Notes: generated by a model from the sequence alone, not told the origin. 8,971 bases of DNA from Chloroflexota bacterium (GCA_016200675.1 JACQEH010000259.1:1-8971), one strand, 5' to 3'; numbered from the stretch's first letter, positions 1 through 6,992 are shown. Made by a program: numbers and translations.

Positions 1-142
1 AGCGCCTTCCGCAGGCGTGCCAAACTGTCGGCCGGGGCCACGGGCGATCCTCCGCTGTCGATTGCCAAACCAACAGCGTCAGGGTATCCAGTGGCCCCTT
101 CTCCATGCCCCTGGTGTCCGGCTTCACCGTGGGCTGCAAGGT
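1..142. other. left-edge stretch, no gene assignable
   Basis: This piece follows the TetR stop codon. On the minus strand an ATG at 104-106 opens a frame that runs off the left edge (about 35 codons, beginning MEKGPLDTLTLLVWQ), 37 nt downstream of the TetR stop and in the same frame as TetR. It could be the start of a truncated downstream gene. Only a weak AGGGG lies just before the ATG, another minus frame is equally open, and codon third positions do not separate them. No terminator-like hairpin was seen. I leave the stretch unassigned. Confidence 0.3.
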
Positions 143-919
143 CTAGGGATTGGGTTGTCGACCTCGATCACGTGCCTCGGCTGGCTCCGTGCTCCTCCAC
201 GCCGGCGATAGGCGCTCCGGATCAGCGCCGGCGGCTCTCGCGCGCTCCGCCGCCGCGCTCTCGAGCGCGGCCCAGTCCGGTGGACTGATCCTTGCCGCCG
301 CAGCATTTGGATCGAGGATGACTCCGAGCACGGCCCGCGTGATCGTGTCGATGGCCGCCTCCGCGCCCGACCCGCGACGGACCGCGAGCTCCTCGTAGAC
401 GGTCGGCGTCGTCAGGGCGAAGGCCTGGTCGGCCGCCGATTCGGAGGTCAGGCTGGGCATGAGCCTGCCTTCCTGGCGAAGGCGCTCGGCGATCGCCCAG
501 TAGTGAGCGTGGCGAAGCCGATCGATGTAGTCCATCTCGCGGCTTACGACGGGATCGACGCGGCGTGACCGAAGCAGGTATTCGACGTACGGCCAGGCCT
601 GCCCCCAGAAGGACACGGTCGCCGCGATCATCCGTCGCATCGCCGTCTCACCATCCGGGCTTCGGAAGACCTCACGGAAGGCATCGAACAGTCCCGTCGA
701 TCGCTGAATGTCGTCCACGAGCGCGATCAGGAGGCCGCCTTTCGACCCGAACTGGTCGTAGACCGTCTGAATCGCGACACCCGCATGACGGGCAATCGCG
801 GTGACCGGGAGCGACAACTCGGCCATCGGGATCAGCTCCCGCGCCGCGCCCAGCAGGCGCGAGCGGGTATCGAGTCGCTGCGCCGTGCGGCGCGCGGCGC
901 CATCGCTCCGTTCATCCAC
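143..919 (-). CDS. TetR/AcrR-family transcriptional regulator
   Basis: A 258-residue protein, slightly long for TetR regulators, which are usually 190-230 residues. The N-terminal DNA-binding domain spans about residues 16-65. Its helix-turn-helix is at about 38-57, with the family-typical core IARHAGVAIQTVYDQFGSK, where the Y and F of the recognition-helix end are conserved. Residues 66-205 form the predicted all-helical ligand-binding and dimerisation domain. The last 50 residues (Ala, Arg and Pro rich) are a probably disordered tail. The start is a GTG at 917-919 with no clear Shine-Dalgarno. A CAATAT at 926-931 (minus strand) sits six bases upstream, so a leaderless message is possible. 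The gene is divergent from the membrane protein at 1000, and two palindromes lie between them. This is the usual layout for a repressor controlling itself and a neighbouring transport or membrane gene. The ligand cannot be predicted. Confidence 0.9.
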   Translation of the reverse strand: MDERSDGAARRTAQRLDTRSRLLGAARELIPMAELSLPVTAIARHAGVAIQTVYDQFGSKGGLLIALVDDIQRSTGLFDAFREVFRSPDGETAMRRMIAATVSFWGQAWPYVEYLLRSRRVDPVVSREMDYIDRLRHAHYWAIAERLRQEGRLMPSLTSESAADQAFALTTPTVYEELAVRRGSGAEAAIDTITRAVLGVILDPNAAAARISPPDWAALESAAAERARAAGADPERLSPAWRSTEPAEARDRGRQPNP

Positions 920-928
920 GCACGGATA

Positions 929-958
929 TTGACAGGTAGAATGTAATTCTGCTACAAG
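929..958 (+). promoter_or_regulatory. candidate sigma-70 promoter for the membrane-protein gene
   Basis: A perfect TTGACA (929-934) is followed after 18 bp by TACAAG (953-958), which matches four of six -10 positions. Transcription would start near 965 and give a leader of about 35 nt before the ATG at 1000. The operator palindromes overlap the spacer and the start point, as expected for repression. The -10 match is imperfect, so this is tentative. Confidence 0.4.
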
Positions 959-970
959 AATGGCGTTCTA
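937..970. promoter_or_regulatory. probable TetR operator, two 15-bp palindromes
   Basis: Two near-palindromes fit the pattern TAGAAT-N3-ATTCTA. Site 1 (937-951) reads TAGAATgtaATTCTG, and its AGAAT/ATTCT core is perfectly symmetric. Site 2 (956-970) reads AAGAATggcGTTCTA. Their centres (944 and 963) are 19 bp apart. They lie between the divergent TetR and membrane-protein starts, and site 1 falls between a TTGACA box at 929-934 and its likely -10 region. Binding here could block both promoters. The symmetry is seen directly; assigning it to this TetR is inferred from family habit and position. Confidence 0.7.
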
Positions 971-999
971 CTAATCCTGGGTGGAGAAGGAGGTCCGCG

Positions 1000-1914
1000 A
1001 TGCGCGCCCCGTACGACGTGCGGCTTGGTGCCGTGGCAGGTTGGATCGGCTTCATCGGCGTCGTCGGCGCCTTCATCATCCTCCCGACGGCACTCGCCGG
1101 ACAGCCGCCGACGGCGCGCACCGATCCGGCGGCGGTGATCGCCTACTTCCGCCATCCCGAATTCGTGGCGATCAACGCGGTCATCGGCGTCTTCTTCGGG
1201 ATCCTCGCGATCGTGGCGTTCGCGATGGGCCTCCGATCGGTCCTCGTGGCGACCGGCGACGAACGTGCTCGAGTCCTTGCCAACCTCGGCCTCGCGCTCG
1301 TCCTCGTGACCGCCCCGGTGTACCTCGTCTCGAGCGCGATCGGAGCCACGCTCGTCCAGGCGACAGCCGGCGATCCGGCGACCTTCGCTACGCTGTTTCG
1401 CCTCTATGACCTGATGTACAACGGTGGAGCAGACGTCCTCGAAGGCGCCTGGATCGGCGCTTTCGCGATCGCCGGGCTCGGAGGGTCCTTCCCGCGCTGG
1501 CTTGGCTGGCTCGGGATTGGCGTCATGGCCACGCGCTGGATCAAGGCGTTCGTGCCGGTGGCGGCGGTCCCCGAGGCGATCATCCCGATCAGCGGGGTCC
1601 TCTTCCTTGCCTGGTTCCTGGCGATCGTCGTGGCCCTGACCAGCAAGGCACGGCGGCCATGGCTCGGGGTGCGCCAAGCTCGATCACGGCCGTCTGAGGC
1701 CCACCCCAAGGAGCTCAGACCGGCGGCAGCTCCTGGAGGTCGGTCTGAGCCGCCGCGAAGAGGTCGCCGACGGCGGCAACGCGCGCCGGCATGGTCCGGA
1801 TCGTCCAGCGATTCGGGCGGAGGTCCGGATCGTCGAGCTCTTCCCAGGCGATCGGGGCCGAGACCGGGGCCCCTGGCGCCGGGCGAACCGCGTACGGCGC
1901 GACGAGGGTCTTGA
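1000..1914 (+). CDS. multi-pass integral membrane protein of unknown function
   Basis: The ATG at 1000 has an excellent ribosome-binding site, AAGGAGGT at 987-994, five bases upstream. The 304-residue frame begins with five or six predicted membrane helices, at about residues 11-32, 56-78, 92-115, 146-162, possibly 166-178, and 190-214. A positively charged stretch (SKARRPW) follows the last helix. I do not recognise a named family; the size and layout recall small uncharacterised membrane proteins such as DUF4386, but I see no diagnostic motif. Residues from about 225 onward are Arg, Pro, Gly and Ser rich, and from residue 239 they lie antisense to the end of ligD. The native protein may end near residue 230, since a TGA at 1695-1697 lies in another frame. 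Divergence from the TetR gene and the shared operator suggest TetR control. Confidence 0.75.
   Translation: MRAPYDVRLGAVAGWIGFIGVVGAFIILPTALAGQPPTARTDPAAVIAYFRHPEFVAINAVIGVFFGILAIVAFAMGLRSVLVATGDERARVLANLGLALVLVTAPVYLVSSAIGATLVQATAGDPATFATLFRLYDLMYNGGADVLEGAWIGAFAIAGLGGSFPRWLGWLGIGVMATRWIKAFVPVAAVPEAIIPISGVLFLAWFLAIVVALTSKARRPWLGVRQARSRPSEAHPKELRPAAAPGGRSEPPRRGRRRRQRAPAWSGSSSDSGGGPDRRALPRRSGPRPGPLAPGEPRTARRGS
1692..1750. terminator. inverted repeats at the convergent gene ends
   Basis: A perfect 10-bp inverted repeat, GCTCAGACCG (1713-1722) and CGGTCTGAGC (1741-1750), encloses 18 nt and contains the ligD stop codon (1715-1717). The CTCAGAC arm (1714-1720) can also pair with GTCTGAG at 1692-1698, so two mutually exclusive hairpins are possible. 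No T-tract follows on either strand, so a classical intrinsic terminator is not shown. The position between convergent genes makes a bidirectional 3'-end structure plausible. Confidence 0.4.
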
Positions 1915-4603
1915 TCGCGGCGTTCTGGGTATAGTCGAGGCGGGCTTTGCCACCGCGGTTGCTCTTCGCCCACTCCCAGGAGACGAGGTCCGGGACCACC
2001 GCGCCGACGGCTCGCGACAGGGCCTCGACCCAGGCACTGGTCTGGGCGTAGTCGTACCGCGGCACCACCGGGATCCAGGCCTGGATTCCACGCTGGCCGG
2101 TGACCTTGGGGTAGCCGCGGACCCCGAGATGCTCCAGCGCCGTCCGAAAGAGCCGGGCCAGGACGACCGTCTCGTCCCAGGTCGTGGTCGTGCCGGGGTC
2201 GATGTCGATGAGGGCGAACGTCGGCCGCCAGGGAGCGTCGAGGCGGGATGTCCAGGCATGGATCTCGAAGGCGGCCTGGTTGCCCAGCCAGCAGAGCGTC
2301 CCGACCCGGTCGGCGATGACGTGCTCGTTCGCCGCTCGGGCCTCGACGCCGACCTCTCGCCAGCGCCGGAGCCACCGGGGATCGGTTGGCCGGAGGTCCT
2401 TCTGCCAGAAGCCCGGAGCGCGCGCCCCGTCAGGGAAGCGATGCAGGTTGAGCGGCCGCCCTGCGAGGTGCGGCAGCATCGTCGGGGCGATGCGGGCGAA
2501 GTACCGCACGAGCTCCCGTTTCGTGACTGGGCCACCCCCCTCGCCCGGGGCGGCCTCGAAGATCACCTTGTCCAGGTTCGTGAGCTTGAGTTCGACACCC
2601 CCGACCCACCAGGTTCCCTCGCGCCCGAGGCGCTCGAAGGCGGCCAGCTCGTCGTCTGTGGCGGCCCACGGGTACAGATGGTCGGGCGGCTCCCCGGACG
2701 GCGCCGAGTCCGTTGCGCGAGCGACCGAGATGCGGCCGCCCGCGCGCGCCAGCGGCCCGGACGACCGGGCGCCCGGCGTCCCGGCCGCGGCGCCGATCCT
2801 GCCCGGCTCCGCCGAAGCCGGGATCTCGGCCTCCACGGCCCGAACCGTCGCCTTCGACTCGACCGCCTGCTCGCGCACGACCTCGAGGGGATCGCGGCCC
2901 GTCTCGAGGCCCTTGAAGGCGCCCTGGCGGACCATCCCGTCGCGGCTCCAACCGCCGAGCTCGGCCCGGATCACGAGCTCCGGCCGAATCCAGCGGACGC
3001 CCGACAGGTCGCCGCCCCAGCGCCCCCGATAGTCGCGCGGCGGCGGCGGATCGAAGGGTGAGTCGTCGGTCGCGAGGTCGGCGAGTCGGGCGCGGAGGTC
3101 CGTCCGGATTCGCGCCGTGAACCCGGAGCCGATCTTGCCGGCGAATCGGAGGCGGGGCGCGGCGTCGGCGTCCCCGCCCGGCGTGACGATTGGCCCCGCG
3201 GCCGGCGTCTCGTCCGAGATCACGCCGCCACGCTCGTAGACGCCGACGACCAGCGCCCCGAGATCCCGCGCGCTCCCCTCCCCCGGCGTCCAGCCGCCGA
3301 CGACGAGCTCCTGCTCGGGCCGGTTCTTGATCTTGAGCCAGGCCTTCGAGCGGGTACCCGGCTCGTAGGTCGAGCGCCGATGCTTGGCGACCGCGCCCTC
3401 GAGTTCCTGCTGGGCGATGGCCTCCAGGAAGGCGACGCCCTCGACCTCGACGTGGCTCGCGTAGCGGACGCGACGATCCTCGCGGATCACCGAGCGAAGG
3501 AGGCTCTTGCGGTCCTCGAGGGGGACCCTGAGGAGCGAGCGGCCGTCGAGGTAGAGCAGGTCGAAGGCCTGGTAGACAAGGCCCGGCCCGGCCCGTCCGT
3601 CGCTGCCCCGCGCCCCGAGCCGCTCCTGGAGGAGCGAGAACGCAGGCCGCCCGGCTTCGTCGATGGCCACGACCTCGCCGTCGACGATCGCCTCCCGCGC
3701 CGCGATCCAGGTCGGCGGCGCGAGGAGGCGAGGAAAGAAGGCCTCTCCGTCCTTGCCGTTCCTGGTCCAGGTCCGGACGATGCCGTCTCGAACGACGGCC
3801 TGGAGGCGATAGCCGTCCCACTTGACCTCGAAGAGCCAGTCCTCGTTGCGGAAGGCCCGGTCCGTCAGCGTCGCCGCCATCGGCTCGATGAACGATGGCA
3901 TCGGCGCCTCGACGGCGGCCGAGAGGTCGATCTGTGCCGTCGCGGCGGGGACCTCGCTGACCCAGATGGCGTCGCGGCTCTCCTGGACCTCGTCGCTCGT
4001 CCGGCCGGTCTTGACGCTCTGGGGGTGGTCCTCGGCGTCCCAGCCCGCGACCGCGGCCTCGTCGCGCTTGTGGATCAGCAGCCACGCCTCCTGCTCGTCA
4101 TCCTCGAAGGGCCGCGCCGCGGGGTCCTCCGAGCGGCCCGGCCGGGCACGGCCGCGACCACGGGTGCGGACGATGGTGAAGCGGCCGCGGAGCTTCTCGC
4201 CGTCGAGCCGGAACTTGAGCTCGCCATCGGTGACGGCCTGGCGGCCGTCCGGTGTCTCTGCCTCGGCCAGCCACGTTCCCCAGTCCCAGACGATGACGTC
4301 GCCGGCGCCGTACTGGCCCCTCGGGATCACGCCCTCGAAGTCGAGGTACTCGACCGGGTGATCCTCCACGTGCATCGCCATCCGCCGCTGGGCGGGGTCC
4401 AGCGTCGGCCCGCGCGGCACGGCCCACGACACGAGGACGCCGTCGATCTCGAGCCGGAAGTCGTAGTGGAGGCGGGTCGCCCGGTGGCGCTGGACCACGA
4501 ACCGGCCCGTGGCAGCGGGCGTCCCGGCCCCAGGTCCCGGCGCCCCGGCGGGCTCGGGCGTCCGGGTGAAGTTCCGCTTGCGGCGATATTCCTCGAGGGG
4601 CAT
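1715..4603 (-). CDS. ligD: multifunctional NHEJ DNA ligase LigD (PE-LIG-POL)
   Basis: A 962-residue ATP-dependent ligase that repairs double-strand breaks with Ku. Domain order is that of Pseudomonas LigD. The 3'-phosphoesterase (about 1-215) has the expected H40, H46, D48, R50, H82 and Y86 in contexts such as RHRATRLHYDFRLE. The ligase core with OB fold (about 235-570) has the adenylated lysine K261 in EVKWDGYR, then DGE (308-310), EGAVAK (402-407) and WLKIKN (422-427). An Ala/Gly/Pro-rich linker (about 575-645) leads to the primase-type polymerase (about 645-962), with D800 and D802 in LIDIDPG and D890 in RLDYTQN. The usual SGGKGLH polymerase motif reads TGQRGIQ here, losing the histidine. 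I chose the ATG at 4601-4603 because MPLEEYRRKRN is the normal PE beginning; the frame upstream is arginine-rich and overlaps ku. No clear Shine-Dalgarno is present; the 19-nt gap after ku suggests translational coupling. Confidence 0.96.
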   Translation of the reverse strand: MPLEEYRRKRNFTRTPEPAGAPGPGAGTPAATGRFVVQRHRATRLHYDFRLEIDGVLVSWAVPRGPTLDPAQRRMAMHVEDHPVEYLDFEGVIPRGQYGAGDVIVWDWGTWLAEAETPDGRQAVTDGELKFRLDGEKLRGRFTIVRTRGRGRARPGRSEDPAARPFEDDEQEAWLLIHKRDEAAVAGWDAEDHPQSVKTGRTSDEVQESRDAIWVSEVPAATAQIDLSAAVEAPMPSFIEPMAATLTDRAFRNEDWLFEVKWDGYRLQAVVRDGIVRTWTRNGKDGEAFFPRLLAPPTWIAAREAIVDGEVVAIDEAGRPAFSLLQERLGARGSDGRAGPGLVYQAFDLLYLDGRSLLRVPLEDRKSLLRSVIREDRRVRYASHVEVEGVAFLEAIAQQELEGAVAKHRRSTYEPGTRSKAWLKIKNRPEQELVVGGWTPGEGSARDLGALVVGVYERGGVISDETPAAGPIVTPGGDADAAPRLRFAGKIGSGFTARIRTDLRARLADLATDDSPFDPPPPRDYRGRWGGDLSGVRWIRPELVIRAELGGWSRDGMVRQGAFKGLETGRDPLEVVREQAVESKATVRAVEAEIPASAEPGRIGAAAGTPGARSSGPLARAGGRISVARATDSAPSGEPPDHLYPWAATDDELAAFERLGREGTWWVGGVELKLTNLDKVIFEAAPGEGGGPVTKRELVRYFARIAPTMLPHLAGRPLNLHRFPDGARAPGFWQKDLRPTDPRWLRRWREVGVEARAANEHVIADRVGTLCWLGNQAAFEIHAWTSRLDAPWRPTFALIDIDPGTTTTWDETVVLARLFRTALEHLGVRGYPKVTGQRGIQAWIPVVPRYDYAQTSAWVEALSRAVGAVVPDLVSWEWAKSNRGGKARLDYTQNAAIKTLVAPYAVRPAPGAPVSAPIAWEELDDPDLRPNRWTIRTMPARVAAVGDLFAAAQTDLQELPPV

Positions 4604-4622
4604 GAAAGGCGCGAGGGCCTGG

Positions 4623-5552
4623 CTAGGCGCTCTTCCGCCGGCGGGCGGGCTTGACCTCGTCCGCCTCCGATGCGTCGGCTGCGGTCGTGCCGGCCGACCG
4701 TCCGCTCGTCGCCTTCTTCGCCTTGGCCTCGGCAACCGACGTCGGCGGCGGCGTCTCGGCCTCGCGGGCCGCCTTGGCCGCCTTGACGCTGGCCTCGAGG
4801 GCGGCCATCAGGTCGACGAGGTTCGATGGCTCCTCGGCCGCCAGCGCGACCGTGACCTCGCGGCCTTCGACCTTCGACTCGATGATCTGCATGAGCGCCG
4901 TCCGGTACTCGTCCCGGTACTGGCCCGGATCGAAGTCGCCGGTCATGGCTCCGATGAGCTGCTCGGCCATCGCCTTCTCCGCCGGCTTGAACTCGACCTC
5001 CTCGTCCGGAAGGTCCAGCTCGCCGAGGCCGCGGATCTCGTCAGGCCAGTAGAGGGTCGAGAGGACCATGGTCTGGTCGAAGGGATTGAGCGCGGCGAGC
5101 GCCTCGCGATCCTTGATGACGACCTTGCAGATGGCCGTGAGGCCCTTGTCCTCCAGGACCGACTTCAGGAGGCCGAACGCCTTCCGGCCGATCTTGTCCG
5201 GCTCGATGTAGTAGGCCTGCCTGACGAAGCGGGTGTGGGTCTCGGCCTCCGCGGTCTCGACGAACTGCTCGATCTCGATCGACCGGACGGTCTTGAGGGG
5301 GAGCGACTCGAGATCCTCGTCGGTGATGACGACGTACTCACCCGGCGCGTATTCGAAGCCCTTCACCGTCTCTGCGCGGGAGATGATCTCGTCCTCGACC
5401 GGGCAGAAGATCTTCATCTGGATCCGCGACAGGTCCTCGGCATGAAGCATGTTGAAGCTGACGCCGGCCCGGGATTCGGTGGCGACATAGAGCTTGACCG
5501 GGATCGTGACGAGGCCGAACTGGATGGCCCCCTTCCACATCGCGCGCGCCAC
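4623..5552 (-). CDS. ku: bacterial Ku, DNA double-strand end-binding protein
   Basis: A 309-residue protein, a normal length for bacterial Ku, which forms a homodimeric ring on DNA ends and recruits LigD. It opens with the family hallmark MWKGAIQFGLVTIPVKLY. The core continues with GEYVVITDEDLESLP, a conserved FVRQAYYIEPDK strand segment, ALNPFDQTMVLSTLYWPDEIR, and the PGQYRDEYRTALMQIIESK region near the end of the Ku core (about residue 245). The last 50 residues are Ala/Lys/Arg rich, ending PARRRKSA. Such basic tails are known in other bacterial Ku proteins to affect DNA binding. I chose the GTG at 5550-5552 because GAGGA lies six bases upstream; the ATG at 5538-5540 is four codons later and too far from it. 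ligD follows after 19 nt on the same strand, so the two form an operon. Confidence 0.96.
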   Translation of the reverse strand: MARAMWKGAIQFGLVTIPVKLYVATESRAGVSFNMLHAEDLSRIQMKIFCPVEDEIISRAETVKGFEYAPGEYVVITDEDLESLPLKTVRSIEIEQFVETAEAETHTRFVRQAYYIEPDKIGRKAFGLLKSVLEDKGLTAICKVVIKDREALAALNPFDQTMVLSTLYWPDEIRGLGELDLPDEEVEFKPAEKAMAEQLIGAMTGDFDPGQYRDEYRTALMQIIESKVEGREVTVALAAEEPSNLVDLMAALEASVKAAKAAREAETPPPTSVAEAKAKKATSGRSAGTTAADASEADEVKPARRRKSA

Positions 5553-5723
5553 GGCAGGTCCTCGTGCTCGACTCCACGTCCCGGCGGAGTCGGGACGAGA
5601 CGATACCACCCGACCGCGCGCTCGAGAACGGAAGGACCTGCAGCTTGATCACCCCGACCAGCCAGAGCACCAGGAGGACCACCACGATCACGCCGACGAT
5701 GCCGACTCCGCTGCCCGGTGCCT
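5553..5723 (-). other. ku upstream region with possible hydrophobic mini-ORF
   Basis: The 171 nt between the extended nuclease-like frame and ku contain a minus-strand frame from a GTG at 5689-5691. It encodes a short hydrophobic helix (IVVVLLVLWLVGVIKLQVL), like one-helix bacterial membrane peptides. The frame does not stop before ku and runs out of phase into it until 5338, where the product becomes Arg-rich and shadow-like. No good ribosome-binding site is present; GGAG lies about 12 nt upstream. It may be a relic, a chance hydrophobic stretch, or a real small protein with a lost stop. I do not call it a gene. Confidence 0.25.
5577..5597. promoter_or_regulatory. hairpin in the ku leader
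   Basis: A perfect 7-bp inverted repeat, CGTCCCG (5577-5583) and CGGGACG (5591-5597), encloses a 7-nt loop. It ends 24 nt upstream of the ku GTG start. A weak TATCGT at 5600-5605 (minus strand) lies just upstream and could be a -10 element. The symmetric element might be an operator or an RNA hairpin affecting ku-ligD expression. Only the symmetry and position support this. Confidence 0.35.
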
Positions 5724-5882
5724 CTAGGCAGCGCCCGGCAGCTCGCGCTCCGCCCTCGTGATCTGGGCCAGGATGGCCTCCCGGAGCTTCTCGAGGCCCG
5801 CCGATACATTGCTCGACGTCGTCCCGATGCTCGTGAGCTGGACCTTGAGCGCGCGCACGACCTCCAGCGCCTCCCGGATCTA
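5724..5882 (-). pseudogene. severed C-terminal tail of the nuclease-like protein
   Basis: Directly after the TAG at 5880-5882 the same frame continues for 51 sense codons to another TAG at 5724-5726. The translation is orderly, beginning IREALEVVRALKVQL, then TSIGTTSSNVSAGLEKLREA, and ending RAERELPGAA. It looks like two amphipathic helices joined by a Ser/Thr/Gly turn, with heptad-like Leu spacing and neighbour-like codon use. The upstream part ends in helix-like sequence (ELDVSAVHATLT), so removing the TAG gives one continuous 422-residue protein. A single C-to-T change from CAG, or G-to-T from GAG, would explain the TAG. The tail has no start codon of its own at the junction. Readthrough, pseudogenisation and base-call error are all possible. 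Confidence 0.6.
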
Positions 5883-6992
5883 GGTCAGCGTCGCGTGCAC
5901 GGCCGAGACATCGAGCTCCGTCTCGGACTCCCGCAGCGAGGTGAGGGCAAGCAGCCGGGCCAGGCGAACCGCGGCATGGAGGGCCGCCGGATCGGGGTCC
6001 GCGGGGTCGACGACGCAGTAGACGTCGCCCGCGCGAACGTCGAAGGGAGCGATGCCGGCGGGCGCGTGGGCGGGCGTGAACACGACGAGCCCGACCGCGG
6101 CGTCGCGGTTGGTCCGGGCCTCGCGCAGCTCGTCCCGCATCTCGCGACCGGAGACCTTGCGATCCTTGGCTTCCACGACCACCCGGACCTCTGCCCCACG
6201 GGTGAGCCCCGGATCCAGGGTCAGGACGAAGTCGCCCTTCTTGGAGCGCCCCGCGTCACCGGCGTCCGTGCCGGTCCGCTCGAGGAGGTCGTTGCCGCCG
6301 CGGGCGATCTCCCCGAGGAGCTGCTCGAGGAGGCTCTCGAAGTCGCCGCCCTTGGCGGTCGACTTTGCCCGCTCGCCCGCTCGCGCCGCGCCGGCCGCTT
6401 CGAGGGCCACGAGCTTTTCCTCGATGGCCTTGAAGCCGGCCGAGATCTCGAGGCGGAACTGGTGGAGCGGCGAGCCCATCCGAGTGGGGTCGAGGAGCGT
6501 CGCGAGCCGCGAAGCGTCCCCGTCGAAGTAGCTCTCCAGCATCGTGGACATCCGGCCGATCGCCGAGTCGCGGCGCTCTGGGTCGAAGAGCTCGTCGACC
6601 ATCCCCTGAAGCTTGCCCCGATCGCCGAGGAAGGCCTCCAGGGTCCGAGGCAGACGCCCGTCGCCGTCGCCGAAGTTCATCCGCAGCGTCTGCTCGAGCG
6701 CCTCGGCCGCGCGATCGTTCGCTGCCTTGCTCTGCTCGGCGAACCGATCGAACTCCGACCGGACGGCGTCGAGGTTGAGGGTCACGCCGACGCTCTGCAA
6801 CGCCGTCAGGCCGATGCGCAGGGCGCGCTCGACGACGAAGCCACGCTCGTCCTCCGGCTGCTGCGCGAGCCAGGCCGCGAGCGCCGGATCCGGCAGCGTG
6901 AGGCGGTCGACGAGGATCCGATCCACTTCGACGCGGACGGACGGGTCCGGACGGCTGGGCAGGGCGACGATGCGGGCTTCCATGCCTCGCAT
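5880..6992 (-). CDS. PD-(D/E)XK nuclease-like protein, ended by an in-frame TAG
   Basis: A 370-residue protein with no named family that I recognise. The N-terminal half (about 20-200) is largely helical and charged, with likely coiled-coil parts around 75-105 and 180-200. The C-terminal half looks like a restriction-endonuclease fold: KGGDFESLLEQLL (E219), then KKGDFVLTL (D254), then VVVEAKDRK (E274, K276), followed by a helix (residues 283-296) and the strand AVGLVVFTP. This D...ExK spacing is typical of PD-(D/E)XK enzymes, so DNA cleavage or binding is plausible but unproven. Two starts are possible: ATG at 6990-6992, or ATG at 6981-6983 with AGGA eight bases upstream. The TAG at 5880-5882 is probably not the ancestral end (see the next entry). 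The gene is upstream of ku-ligD on the same strand, which hints at DNA repair. Confidence 0.75.
   Translation of the reverse strand: MRGMEARIVALPSRPDPSVRVEVDRILVDRLTLPDPALAAWLAQQPEDERGFVVERALRIGLTALQSVGVTLNLDAVRSEFDRFAEQSKAANDRAAEALEQTLRMNFGDGDGRLPRTLEAFLGDRGKLQGMVDELFDPERRDSAIGRMSTMLESYFDGDASRLATLLDPTRMGSPLHQFRLEISAGFKAIEEKLVALEAAGAARAGERAKSTAKGGDFESLLEQLLGEIARGGNDLLERTGTDAGDAGRSKKGDFVLTLDPGLTRGAEVRVVVEAKDRKVSGREMRDELREARTNRDAAVGLVVFTPAHAPAGIAPFDVRAGDVYCVVDPADPDPAALHAAVRLARLLALTSLRESETELDVSAVHATLT

Noticed and set aside
1..106. Start of a solute-binding protein on the minus strand (DTLTLLVWQ resembles the beginning of some peptide-binding proteins)
   Set aside because: Only about 35 codons are visible, the similarity ends after a few residues, and the ribosome-binding site is poor.
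3380..4654. A 424-codon plus-strand open frame
   Set aside because: It is antisense to ligD, whose domains and catalytic residues are clear. The plus-strand translation has no recognisable motif.
4604..4735. An N-terminal extension of LigD to 4735
   Set aside because: The extension is Arg/Pro rich and overlaps the 3' end of ku out of frame; the normal PE-domain beginning is at the ATG at 4601-4603.
5880..5882. Genome-wide reassignment of TAG to an amino acid
   Set aside because: TetR, Ku and the ABC transporter all end in TAG at family-typical C-termini, so TAG works as a normal stop here.
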